Of a stretch of 33,428 nt of DNA, positions 1 to 7,299 are shown one piece after another. The stretch is from NCBI RefSeq assembly GCF_003057615.1, contig NZ_QAFW01000024.1, positions 1-33,428 of the forward strand. Direction: 5' to 3'. The stretch comes from Metalysinibacillus jejuensis (GTDB taxonomy: Bacteria > Bacillota > Bacilli > Bacillales_A > Planococcaceae). The notes beneath the pieces are model-generated. The model had not been told where the DNA came from, ran no database searches, and was given only the letters and a program-made list of their open reading frames with translations. Position 1 is the first letter of the stretch. Each line of letters opens with the position of its first letter. The position numbers were made by a program, and so were the translations under genes.

Positions 1-110
1 TGATAATGGCAAAGAGGTCACACCCGTTCCCATACCGAACACGGAAGTTAAGCTCTTTAGCGTCGATGGTAGTTGGGGTTAGCCCCTGCGAGAGTAGAAC
101 ATCGCTAGGC
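1..110 (+). rRNA. rrf: 5S ribosomal RNA, 5' end cut by window edge
   Basis: This is the 5S rRNA of the large ribosomal subunit. The universally conserved core CCGAACACGGAAGTTAAGC lies near positions 36-54, and the 3' strand CTAGGC that closes helix I ends near 110. A Bacillota 5S RNA is about 116 nt, so roughly six to eight 5' bases lie outside the window. The gene would be the last of an rRNA operon whose 23S gene should lie to the left. It is followed directly by a terminator. Confidence 0.96.
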
Positions 111-120
111 AATAGAAAAA

Positions 121-152
121 ACGAGTAACTCTTAGGAGTTGCTCGTTTTTTT
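121..152 (+). terminator. rRNA operon terminator
   Basis: The arms ACGAGTAACTC (121-131) and GAGTTGCTCGT (136-146) form an 11-bp stem with one G-T wobble, followed by a run of seven T. The A-run in front and the T-run behind make it potentially bidirectional, so it may also serve the convergent LytTR gene ending at 157. Confidence 0.9.
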
Positions 153-156
153 GTAT

Positions 157-828
157 TTAAAAATTTAATACTGCACGAACGTCATTGATATAAGATTGAC
201 TAATAGGTAGTGTCATTTCGTTAATTAAAGTTACTTGAAAGTTTGAAGCTAAATCGCGAGTAATCGTTTTAATATAGCGAATATTAATAATATAGGAGCG
301 ATGAATACGCAAAAATTGTTTTGGCAAAGATAATTGGAGTTCTTTTAAAGTAATCGTTGTTTTATGCTGTGTACCTTTTTCATAAAACCAAGTTTTTTTA
401 TTTAAACTTTCAATATACATTACATCATTGATTAATACAGGACTCCACCCATTCTCATCTTTACCTGTTAAGAATGAAATAGGCTCCTTTTCAGGGAAAG
501 AAAAATGAGAAGGTAAAATCACTATAAGTGCAGCCTTTGTTTGATTGAGTAAAATAGGATAACCAATACCGTAGTACGGCTGATCAAACAACGTTTCGTC
601 CATCATAGCATCAATTTTTTTATGGCTTTGGAGCACGGCATGAGCAATGCTTTCTTTTTGAACGGGAGAACCGACGCTTAGTTGAAATTGTTCATTAGTG
701 GAAGAAAAATAAATATACTCATCATGCATAGCGATAGCAATAGAACTTTGTTTTGGTAACCAGTCAGCTAAAATAGTTTGATAGTGTGTTGCTATTTCGT
801 GTGCCGTTGTAGAAATGGATTGTGTCAT
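157..828 (-). CDS. LytTR-domain transcriptional regulator with N-terminal sensor-like region
   Basis: A 223-residue DNA-binding regulator. The C-terminal half (about residues 125-223) has the LytTR signature: IESLNKKTWFY, then FLRIHRSYIINIRYI, and a terminal LPISQSYINDVRAVL. The first 120 residues contain no receiver domain with a phospho-acceptor Asp; they look like a small PAS- or GAF-type ligand sensor, with a hydrophobic strand GIGYPILLNQTKAALIVIL. It may therefore answer to a metabolite rather than a kinase (inference). The ATG at 828 has a GGGGG ribosome binding site 7-8 bases upstream. A TATAAT lies at 893-898 on this strand, but without a convincing -35. The gene is divergent from aceA-aceB, and LytTR-like half-sites lie in the aceA leader, so control of the glyoxylate shunt is the natural hypothesis. 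Family assignment is firm; function is not known. Confidence 0.85.
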   Translation of the reverse strand: MTQSISTTAHEIATHYQTILADWLPKQSSIAIAMHDEYIYFSSTNEQFQLSVGSPVQKESIAHAVLQSHKKIDAMMDETLFDQPYYGIGYPILLNQTKAALIVILPSHFSFPEKEPISFLTGKDENGWSPVLINDVMYIESLNKKTWFYEKGTQHKTTITLKELQLSLPKQFLRIHRSYIINIRYIKTITRDLASNFQVTLINEMTLPISQSYINDVRAVLNF

Positions 829-918
829 TATAAAACCCCCTAATATGTAATTTAATTCTTATTTCTGTCTAAGCAATTTCCCATTCATCATGATTATATC
901 GTATTTTGTCGGAAAAGA

Positions 919-947
919 GTGACAATTTTGTGTACCTGTTATATATT
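919..947 (+). promoter_or_regulatory. Candidate sigma-A promoter of aceA-aceB
   Basis: A -35-like GTGACA (919-924) and a -10-like TATATT (942-947) are separated by exactly 17 bp. Transcription would start near 954, giving an aceA leader of about 79 nt. No other promoter-like pair in the divergent gap fits as well. Confidence 0.5.
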
Positions 948-963
948 AATTTACAACAAGTTC

Positions 964-998
964 AACTGTTATGTAACAGTTATTTTATAAAAGTTGAG
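964..998 (+). promoter_or_regulatory. Inverted repeat and LytTR-like site in the aceA leader
   Basis: AACTGTTA-TG-TAACAGTT (964-981) is a perfect inverted repeat about 10 bases after the predicted transcription start. Just downstream, AAAGTTGAG (990-998) fits the LytTR consensus recalled as [TA][AC][CA]GTTN[AG][TG] at every position, and ACAGTTATT (976-984) fits at all but one. The LytTR regulator is encoded divergently. A site downstream of the start suggests repression, but LytTR proteins usually bind spaced direct repeats, so an unrelated repressor remains possible. Confidence 0.45.
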
Positions 999-1032
999 CT
1001 GTACACAAACAAATGGGAAGGTGTGGAGTAAT

Positions 1033-2313
1033 ATGTCAACACGTCAAGAGAAGATTCAAGCATTAGAGAAGGATTGGGCAGAAAGCAAGCGTTGGGAAGG
1101 TATCGAACGCGGTTATTCAGCTGAGGAAGTAGTTAAGTTACAAGGTTCAGTAATTATTGAGCAAACGTTAGCGAAGCGAGGCGCAGCTCGTCTATGGAAT
1201 TCTTTACATGAAGAACCGTTTATCAATGCATTAGGCGCATTAACTGGTAACCAAGCTGTACAACAAGTTAAAGCAGGTCTAAAGGCAATCTACTTATCAG
1301 GTTGGCAAGTAGCTGCGGATGCGAACCTTTCAGGTCAAATGTATCCTGACCAATCGTTATACCCAGCAAACTCTGTACCAGCAGTTGTAAAGCGTATTAA
1401 CCAAGCGTTACAACGTGCAGACCAAATTGATCATACAGAAGGTCGCGAAGATGGTTTTGACTGGTTCGCTCCAATCGTAGCAGATGCTGAGGCAGGTTTC
1501 GGTGGTCCACTTAACGTATTTGAATTAGTAAAAGGTATGATTGAAGCAGGCGCGGCAGGTGTTCACTTAGAAGACCAATTAGCATCTGAAAAGAAATGTG
1601 GTCACTTAGGTGGTAAAGTATTACTTCCTACACAAAATGCAGTACGTAACTTAATTGCAGCTCGACTTGCAATGGACGTTATGGGCACAGAAACTATTTT
1701 AATCGCACGTACTGATGCAGACGCAGCAGATATGGTTACATCTGATATCGACCCACGTGATGCAGACTTCATTACAGGCGAACGTACACCAGAAGGCTTC
1801 TTCCGTACGAAAGCAGGCATTGAGCAAGCGATCGCTCGTGGCTTAGCTTATGCACCATATGCAGATTTAATCTGGTGTGAAACATCACATCCATCATTGG
1901 AAGAAGCACGCCAATTTGCTGATGCAATTCATGCTAAATTCCCAGGGAAAATGTTAGCGTATAACTGCTCGCCATCATTTAACTGGAAAGCTAATCTTTC
2001 AGAGCAAGAAATTGCTGAATACCAACGTGAATTAGGTAAGATGGGTTATAAATTCCAGTTCGTAACATTAGCTGGTTTCCACTCACTTAACCACTCTATG
2101 TTTGAGCTTGCTCATGCATATAAAGATGAAGGCATGGCTGCATACTCTCGTTTACAACAAGCAGAGTTTGATTCAGAGGTTAAAGGCTATACAGCAACTA
2201 AGCACCAACGTGAAGTTGGTACAGGTTACTTTGATGATGTATCACAAGTTATTTCTGGCGGTACTTCTTCAACAACGGCTATGGCAGGTTCAACTGAAAC
2301 AGCACAGTTCTAA
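1033..2313 (+). CDS. aceA: Isocitrate lyase
   Basis: A cytosolic enzyme cleaving isocitrate to glyoxylate and succinate, the first step of the glyoxylate shunt used for growth on acetate or fatty acids. The 426 residues match the usual length of Bacillus-type enzymes. The catalytic loop motif KKCGHLGGK has its active cysteine at residue 189, and the metal/substrate segments DADAGFGG-like (DAEAGFGGP, 151-159) and LEDQ (179-182) are present. I start it at the ATG at 1033 (MSTRQEKIQ), preceded by GGAG. An upstream TTG at 994 would add 13 residues with no family resemblance and would run through the leader. The malate synthase gene follows after 25 bases, so the two are one operon, with the promoter region at 919-998. 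Confidence 0.97.
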   Translation: MSTRQEKIQALEKDWAESKRWEGIERGYSAEEVVKLQGSVIIEQTLAKRGAARLWNSLHEEPFINALGALTGNQAVQQVKAGLKAIYLSGWQVAADANLSGQMYPDQSLYPANSVPAVVKRINQALQRADQIDHTEGREDGFDWFAPIVADAEAGFGGPLNVFELVKGMIEAGAAGVHLEDQLASEKKCGHLGGKVLLPTQNAVRNLIAARLAMDVMGTETILIARTDADAADMVTSDIDPRDADFITGERTPEGFFRTKAGIEQAIARGLAYAPYADLIWCETSHPSLEEARQFADAIHAKFPGKMLAYNCSPSFNWKANLSEQEIAEYQRELGKMGYKFQFVTLAGFHSLNHSMFELAHAYKDEGMAAYSRLQQAEFDSEVKGYTATKHQREVGTGYFDDVSQVISGGTSSTTAMAGSTETAQF

Positions 2314-2338
2314 TTTTTAAAGGGATGGGGGTTTTGAC

Positions 2339-3934
2339 ATGGAACAAGCTACAGGCACAATTAAAATTATTGGAGAGCAAAACGAACAAACAAAAGAAGT
2401 ATTAACGCCAGAAGCGTTAGCTTTTGTACAGTCGCTTCATGAGAAGTTCGATGCTCGTCGTAAAGAGTTGCTAGCGCTACGCCAGGAACGTCAAAAACGC
2501 CTCGATCAAGGTGAAAAACTCGACTTTTTACCTGAAACAAAAGAAATCCGAGAGGGAGATTGGACAATTGCGCCACTCCCTGCGGATTTACAAGATCGAC
2601 GCGTAGAAATTACTGGTCCGGTAGATCGTAAAATGGTCATTAATGCCCTAAATTCTGGAGCGAAAATGTTCATGGCTTGCTTTGAAGACGCTTCAGCACC
2701 AACTTGGGAAAATATGATTAATGGTCAAATTAATATGCGTGATGCGATTAACAAAACGATTGAGTTTCACCAAGAGTCAAACGGTAAGACATATAAATTA
2801 AATGAAGAAACAGCAACTTTACTTGTACGCCCACGTGGCCTTCATTTAATGGAGAAACATGTACTTGTAAATGGTGAGGAAATCTCAGGTGGCTTCTTTG
2901 ACTTTGGGTTATACTTCTTCCACAATGCTAAAAATGCATTAGCTAAAGGTACAGGACCATACTTCTACTTACCTAAATTAGAAAGTCATTTAGAAGCACG
3001 TCTATGGAATGATGTATTCGTTTACGCACAAGACTACATCGGTATTCCACAAGGCACGATTAAGGCGACTGTTTTAATCGAAACAATTATGGCTGCTTTT
3101 GAGATGGATGAAATTTTGTATGAACTACGCGAACATTCAGCAGGTCTGAACTGTGGTCGTTGGGATTATATTTTCAGCTATATCAAACGCTTACGCAATC
3201 AGCCAGACGTTATTTTACCAGATCGTGGTCAAGTAACGATGACCGTACCGTTTATGCGTGCATATACACAACTATGTATTAAAACATGCCATAAACGTAA
3301 TGCCCCAGCAATCGGAGGCATGGCGGCACAAATCCCTGTAAAAGGGGACGATGCAGCAAATGAAGTAGCATTTGCAAAAGTAGCGGAGGACAAACGTCGT
3401 GAAGCAACAGATGGTCATGATGGTACATGGGTTGCTCACCCAGGTATGGTAGCTACCGCTATGGAACAATTTGATGATGTGATGAAAACACCGAATCAAA
3501 TTGATAAAAAACGTGAAGACGTTAACGTAACAGCTGATGATTTATTAGCAGTACCAGAGGGTACGATTACAATCGAAGGCTTACGTACAAACTGTAGTGT
3601 AGGTGTGCAATACATTGCATCATGGTTACGTGGTCAAGGTGCTGCACCGATTAACAACTTGATGGAGGATGCAGCAACAGCTGAAATTTCTCGTACGCAA
3701 GTTTGGCAATGGATTCGTCATGATAAGGGTATTTTGGAAGATGGACGCGGTATTACAGAACGCTTCGTACTCGAAGTTTTAGACGAAGAACTTGTAAAAA
3801 TTAAAGAAGCTGTTGGGGAACAAGCTTATGAAAGTGGTCGTTATGATGAGGCGGCTGAACTATTCAAATCTTTAATTACACAAGATGAATTCGTTGAGTT
3901 CTTAACGCTTCCAGGTTACGACAAGTTAAAGTAA
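2339..3934 (+). CDS. aceB: Malate synthase A
   Basis: Condenses glyoxylate with acetyl-CoA to form malate, completing the glyoxylate shunt begun by AceA. The 531 residues match the malate synthase A class (about 530), not the longer G class. Visible family segments include [19 protein letters not shown], the [11 protein letters not shown] stretch, [20 protein letters not shown], and the C-terminal [11 protein letters not shown] and AHPGM blocks. The ATG at 2339 follows an AAAGGGATGGGGG purine tract. It is co-transcribed with aceA; transcription probably ends at the hairpin at 4098-4132, giving a long 3' untranslated region of about 165 nt. Confidence 0.97.
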   Translation: MEQATGTIKIIGEQNEQTKEVLTPEALAFVQSLHEKFDARRKELLALRQERQKRLDQGEKLDFLPETKEIREGDWTIAPLPADLQDRRVEITGPVDRKMVINALNSGAKMFMACFEDASAPTWENMINGQINMRDAINKTIEFHQESNGKTYKLNEETATLLVRPRGLHLMEKHVLVNGEEISGGFFDFGLYFFHNAKNALAKGTGPYFYLPKLESHLEARLWNDVFVYAQDYIGIPQGTIKATVLIETIMAAFEMDEILYELREHSAGLNCGRWDYIFSYIKRLRNQPDVILPDRGQVTMTVPFMRAYTQLCIKTCHKRNAPAIGGMAAQIPVKGDDAANEVAFAKVAEDKRREATDGHDGTWVAHPGMVATAMEQFDDVMKTPNQIDKKREDVNVTADDLLAVPEGTITIEGLRTNCSVGVQYIASWLRGQGAAPINNLMEDAATAEISRTQVWQWIRHDKGILEDGRGITERFVLEVLDEELVKIKEAVGEQAYESGRYDEAAELFKSLITQDEFVEFLTLPGYDKLK

Positions 3935-3990
3935 TTCCATTAAGTCACAGAACAAACTCTCCTAATTTTAATTATAACATTCAATCATTG

Positions 3991-4110
3991 TAAGCTGTTG
4001 TCGAATGCTGCTTGCAAACTTGGCAAACTTACCCCTCGACAGTAGGAATGCCAGAGAAACGTGTAAAAGGTTTAGACAAAGGGGTCTATATAAGGGAAAA
4101 AGTCTTATAG
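3991..4110 (+). other. Structured gap downstream of aceB; possible RNA element or gene relic
   Basis: The 235-base gap between aceB and the lipoprotein gene is not plain. GTCGA (4000-4004) can pair with TCGAC (4036-4040), enclosing a direct repeat GCAAACTT at 4014-4021 and 4023-4030. A small hairpin TAGAC/GTCTA lies at 4072-4088, and the terminator stem follows. One plus-strand frame is open from 3994 to 4110, with a single ATG at 4048 giving 20 residues starting MPEKRVKGLDKG; it has no good ribosome binding site. It may be a folded 3' untranslated region or small RNA, or the remnant of a lost gene. I do not recognise it. Confidence 0.25.
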
Positions 4111-4132
4111 CTACGCGCTATAAGACTTTTTT
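4098..4132 (+). terminator. Strong terminator after aceAB
   Basis: A perfect 14-bp stem, AAAAGTCTTATAGC (4098-4111) with GCTATAAGACTTTT (4117-4130), loop TACGC, ending in a run of six T. The flanking A- and T-runs make it symmetrical, but no minus-strand gene ends here. Confidence 0.92.
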
Positions 4133-4169
4133 GTATATTATAGTAATAAAAGGATAAGAGGTGAACGCA

Positions 4170-4685
4170 ATGAAAAGGTTAGTTATAGTTGGCATGGTGA
4201 GCACAATTTTAGTAGCTTGCAGTAAAGAGGAAAAAGAAGCTACATCGCCTAAAATGGCGACTTCAACAGAAGTAACAGCAAATTATAACAGCGAAACAAC
4301 GAGCGCACTAACATTTGGTGTAAAAGCAGATTCACTCCACTATACAGAGCGCTTAGATGCTTTAAAAGTAGCGCATGAGCAACAATGGGATGATTTGACG
4401 CATCAAATCCCCACGCAAGTTGAACAACGAATGTTATTAGAGCAACAATATCAAGAAGTAGAAGCCATACTTACTGAAATGTATAATTTACTACATACTA
4501 CAATGCCTAAAGTAGAAGCTGAGCAATTTGCTAAGCAGCATGAAGATTGGCTCGTGTATAGTGATGGTCGCTTACCAGGGGAGGACTCAGCTTTGGGAGA
4601 TGGTGGGCGAGCTATTGCAATTCCTAGTTTTTTAGCGACTTTGACATTTGAACGTTGCTATGAGTTAATTGCACAATATATGTAG
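4170..4685 (+). CDS. Small lipoprotein, LprI/DUF1311-like
   Basis: A 171-residue secreted lipoprotein. The N-terminus MKRLVIVGMVSTILVACSK has a lysine/arginine start, a hydrophobic core and a lipobox ending at Cys17, so it should be anchored to the outer face of the membrane. The mature part is mainly helical. Its second half (LEQQYQEVEAILTEMY, then HEDWLVYSDGRL and TFERCYELI) follows the spacing of LprI/DUF1311 proteins (Q..W..Y.D, then T..R..EL), a family named for a lysozyme inhibitor of mycobacteria. That match is by eye and only moderate. I start at the ATG at 4170, preceded by AAGAGGTG; the GTG at 4161 would lie inside that ribosome binding site. The gene is 46 bases upstream of hssR, so a shared transcript is possible. 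Confidence 0.65.
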   Translation: MKRLVIVGMVSTILVACSKEEKEATSPKMATSTEVTANYNSETTSALTFGVKADSLHYTERLDALKVAHEQQWDDLTHQIPTQVEQRMLLEQQYQEVEAILTEMYNLLHTTMPKVEAEQFAKQHEDWLVYSDGRLPGEDSALGDGGRAIAIPSFLATLTFERCYELIAQYM

Positions 4686-4731
4686 CGGATATTTGTTATA
4701 GTGAATGTAGAAATAGTGAGGGGGCAATGAA

Positions 4732-5412
4732 ATGAACACGATTTTAGTAGTAGACGATGATGCGCACATCTTAAAGCTTGTTAATATTCATTTAGTGCAG
4801 GCGGGATATTCTGTCATTCAAGCAAGTTGTGCGGAGGATGCTTTTCACAAGCTAGAGACTACGCTACCTGATTTAGCTATTGTCGATGTGATGATGCCTG
4901 GGATGAATGGTTTTGAATTAACAAAAATTTTAAATGAAGATTATAATATACCCGTTTTATTGTTAACAGCTAAAGGTGAAATTGAAGATAAGGAAAAAGG
5001 CTTCTCAGCAGGGTCAGATGATTACGTTGTAAAACCTTTCGAACCACGTGAATTACTATTTCGCGTAGCTGCTATTTTGCGACGTTTTGATAAAAAAAAT
5101 CAAGAGACATTTGAAGTAGGAGATATGTTTATCGATCGCCGTAGCTTTGAGGTGACGATTGGTAAACAAACATTAATGTTACCATTAAAAGAGTTTGAGC
5201 TACTAGCGCTGCTAGCTTCTCGTCCTAATCAAGTATTTCCTCGGGCGACTATAATGGAACAAATTTGGGGCTTTGATTATGAGGGAGATGAACAAACCCT
5301 AAATACGCATATTAAACGTATTCGTGAACGTCTAACTAAACATACGACTTGTGTCACCATTACTACGGTGCGTGGTGTTGGCTATAAATTAGAGGTAAAC
5401 GGCGCATGTTAA
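4732..5412 (+). CDS. hssR: Heme-sensing response regulator HssR
   Basis: An OmpR/PhoB-family response regulator of 226 residues. The receiver domain (1-120) has the acidic pocket DDD8-10, the phospho-acceptor Asp52 in IVDVMMPG and the conserved Lys101 in VVKPFEPRE. The C-terminal winged helix (about 128-223) includes IWGFDYEGDEQTLNTHIKR. Wording such as KPFExxELLFR, FDYEGDEQT and TTVRGVGYKLE closely follows HssR of Staphylococcus and Bacillus. The start has a GAGGGGG ribosome binding site. It overlaps hssS by seven bases, so the two are translationally coupled. A sequence matching the published HssR operator lies just after hssS (6789-6808), independent support for the assignment. The usual target, hrtAB, is not in the window. 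Confidence 0.85.
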   Translation: MNTILVVDDDAHILKLVNIHLVQAGYSVIQASCAEDAFHKLETTLPDLAIVDVMMPGMNGFELTKILNEDYNIPVLLLTAKGEIEDKEKGFSAGSDDYVVKPFEPRELLFRVAAILRRFDKKNQETFEVGDMFIDRRSFEVTIGKQTLMLPLKEFELLALLASRPNQVFPRATIMEQIWGFDYEGDEQTLNTHIKRIRERLTKHTTCVTITTVRGVGYKLEVNGAC

Positions 5413-6782
5413 AGACATTATCTAGCAAATTTGCGCTAACCACCTTATTATTAATGCTTGGCAGCTTACTGCTAGGCTTTTTTTTCACTAATACGTATTA
5501 TCATCAAGTTATTAAAGCACCTAATGATCAAAAAAATGTAGAGATTGCTGAGGCAATGGTCGCTTATATTGCTGATGCACAAGTAGATAACTTAGACGAC
5601 TATTTCACGATGTTAGGGGAAACGGGTTATCAATTATATATTGTGAAAGAAGGGGGGGCGCCAGTCTTTTATGGCGGGGCTTTTCGTGATACAACGTTAG
5701 AAGCAACGACAGTTGCTGACGTATTAGCAGGCAATATTTATCACGGTATGCGTGATTTTCCACGTGAAACATTTGTGATGGGTTTTTTTGCTAATGAACT
5801 AGTTAATACTATCGGGATACCATTTACGTATGAGGATGAGCAATACGCTCTTTTTATGCGACCTAATATTAAATTATTATTTTCTGAGGTACATCGTATT
5901 TTAGGTGCACTCATGTTAGCCATGTTTATTTTAAGCTTAATTGGTGTCATCGTTTTAGCGCAGACGATTATTTCACCAATTAAAAAGTTAACAAGGGCGA
6001 CGCGCGCGATTGCGCATGAAAATTATGAAGCACCTTTAGAAATAGAGCGCGTAGATGAAATTGGTCAGTTAGCGAATAGCTTCCAGCGTATGACGGACCA
6101 ATTACAAGAAAATGATGCGATGCGTAAAACATTTGTTAGTAATGTATCGCATGATTTTCAATCACCATTATTAAACATTCAAGGTTATGCTACACTGCTT
6201 GCACAACCTAATTTAACAGATGAAGAACGCGCGGAGTACGGTGAAATTATCGAAATAGAGACGAAGCGACTTTCTAATTTAACAAAGCAATTATTAGTGT
6301 TAACGACACTTGATAGTTCAACACGCAAGCCTAAGCGCGAGTTGTTTGACTTAACTGCTCAATTAAAAGAAACGGTACGGAAATATCGTTGGCAAATGGA
6401 AGAACATCATATTGAATTTTCTTATACTATGCCAGAGGTTCACTATAAAGGTGAAGCGGGTTTACTGCAAAATATTTGGGATAATATTATTGCGAACGCT
6501 ATTAAATATAGTGAAGATGGAGCTCAAATTACATTAACTGTTGAAGAGACAGCAACCGCTATTATCGTAACGGTAGAAGATACAGGTATAGGTATGGATA
6601 AAGAAGCACTTGCACATGTTTTTGATCGTTTTTACCGTGCAGATGCATCACGTACGAAGCATGGTACTGGTCTAGGTTTACCTATTGTCAAACAAGTCGT
6701 AGAAAAGCATGATGGTACTGTCGTAATTTCTAGTGAACAAGGCGTTGGCACAACCGTTAAAGTGACTTTACCTAAGCTGTAA
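5406..6782 (+). CDS. hssS: Heme-sensing histidine kinase HssS
   Basis: A membrane sensor kinase of 458 residues. Transmembrane helix 1 spans about 10-28, an extracellular domain 29-163, helix 2 165-188, HAMP about 185-238, the H-box FVSNVSHDFQSPL with phospho-His249, and the ATP domain at 345-458 with N, G1 (DTGIGM) and G2 (GTGLGLPIV) boxes. The extracellular segment resembles HssS closely: NTYYHQVIKAPNDQK, FYGGAFRDTTLE, VLAGNIYHGMRDF and FMRPNIKLLFSE. In Staphylococcus this kinase senses heme accumulation and phosphorylates HssR. The H-box reads SHDFQSP instead of SHELRTP; the catalytic His and Pro are kept. No terminator separates it from the HssR box six bases after its stop. Confidence 0.85.
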   Translation: MLKTLSSKFALTTLLLMLGSLLLGFFFTNTYYHQVIKAPNDQKNVEIAEAMVAYIADAQVDNLDDYFTMLGETGYQLYIVKEGGAPVFYGGAFRDTTLEATTVADVLAGNIYHGMRDFPRETFVMGFFANELVNTIGIPFTYEDEQYALFMRPNIKLLFSEVHRILGALMLAMFILSLIGVIVLAQTIISPIKKLTRATRAIAHENYEAPLEIERVDEIGQLANSFQRMTDQLQENDAMRKTFVSNVSHDFQSPLLNIQGYATLLAQPNLTDEERAEYGEIIEIETKRLSNLTKQLLVLTTLDSSTRKPKRELFDLTAQLKETVRKYRWQMEEHHIEFSYTMPEVHYKGEAGLLQNIWDNIIANAIKYSEDGAQITLTVEETATAIIVTVEDTGIGMDKEALAHVFDRFYRADASRTKHGTGLGLPIVKQVVEKHDGTVVISSEQGVGTTVKVTLPKL

Positions 6783-6788
6783 TTTTGA

Positions 6789-6821
6789 GTTCATATAAAG
6801 TTCATATTGGGAATTTATACT
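6789..6821 (+). promoter_or_regulatory. HssR box and -10 element upstream of the small membrane protein
   Basis: The direct repeat GTTCATATA-AA-GTTCATATT (6789-6808) matches the HssR operator known from hrtAB promoters (recalled as GTTCATATT-N2-GTTCATATT) at 17 of 18 defined positions. A -10 TATACT lies at 6816-6821, seven bases after the second repeat. There is no recognisable -35 hexamer; the repeat occupies that place, the layout expected of an activator of the PhoB/OmpR type. Transcription would start near 6828 and the first gene is the membrane protein at 6857. Confidence 0.85.
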
Positions 6822-6856
6822 ATGAGTACACAAACAAAATAATGGAGGAATTAACC

Positions 6857-7252
6857 ATGGAAAAACAATGGGCAATTCGTTTAATTCGCTTTGCAGCGGT
6901 ATTTGGTTTATTTGGTACTTATTTAGGTTCTCATATGGCTGGGGCAGGAAGTTATGCATTAAAAGCTGTTCACGTTCATATTTTATTAGTCGGTTGGCTT
7001 AGCATGTTCGCTTGGGGTATTTTTTATAAAAACTACGAAGTTCGCATTAAAAAATTAGTAACAGCACAAGCGATTACAGGTATGATTGGCGCATTTGGTT
7101 TAGGTGTAGGTATGTGGTTATACTATGTAAAACCATTTGCGATTAGCGAAGTTGTTAACCTTGTATTCTTTATTGCAGGGGGTACTATTTTATTAGTAAG
7201 TTTTGCATTATTCTTAGCAGTAACATTCTTTATCGATAAAGCAAAAGCATAA
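6857..7252 (+). CDS. Four-helix membrane protein with HxH motif, predicted HssR target
   Basis: A 131-residue integral membrane protein of unknown function. Four hydrophobic helices are visible: about 8-27, 38-57, 66-88 and 98-124. His26 closes helix 1 and His39-Val-His41 opens helix 2 (HVHILLVGWLSMFAWG), a pattern reminiscent of the heme-ligating helices of heme-copper oxidase subunit I and NO reductase relatives. Small proteins of this kind are often labelled cytochrome-oxidase-like. Heme contact is an inference. I start at the ATG at 6857, preceded by ATGGAGGAA; a TTG at 6785 would overlap the operator. It sits alone after the HssR box and before a strong terminator, so it is the only visible candidate target of HssRS here. 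Confidence 0.8.
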   Translation: MEKQWAIRLIRFAAVFGLFGTYLGSHMAGAGSYALKAVHVHILLVGWLSMFAWGIFYKNYEVRIKKLVTAQAITGMIGAFGLGVGMWLYYVKPFAISEVVNLVFFIAGGTILLVSFALFLAVTFFIDKAKA

Positions 7253-7299
7253 AAAAGCAAGACTTGTCACATTCAATGCGTGACAAGTCTTGTTTTTTT
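7251..7299. terminator. Bidirectional terminator between convergent genes
   Basis: A perfect 13-bp stem, CAAGACTTGTCAC (7258-7270) with GTGACAAGTCTTG (7280-7292), is flanked by six A on the left and seven T on the right. It can end both the plus-strand membrane protein gene and the minus-strand cysI operon, whose stop codon lies at 7298. Confidence 0.92.

Noticed and set aside
994-1032. N-terminal extension of isocitrate lyase from a TTG at 994
   Set aside because: The 13 extra residues do not look like the family, the TTG has no ribosome binding site, and the ATG at 1033 has one.
5406-5412. The hssR/hssS overlap as a frameshift
   Set aside because: Both proteins are complete with family-typical ends; a seven-base overlap is normal coupling in two-component operons.
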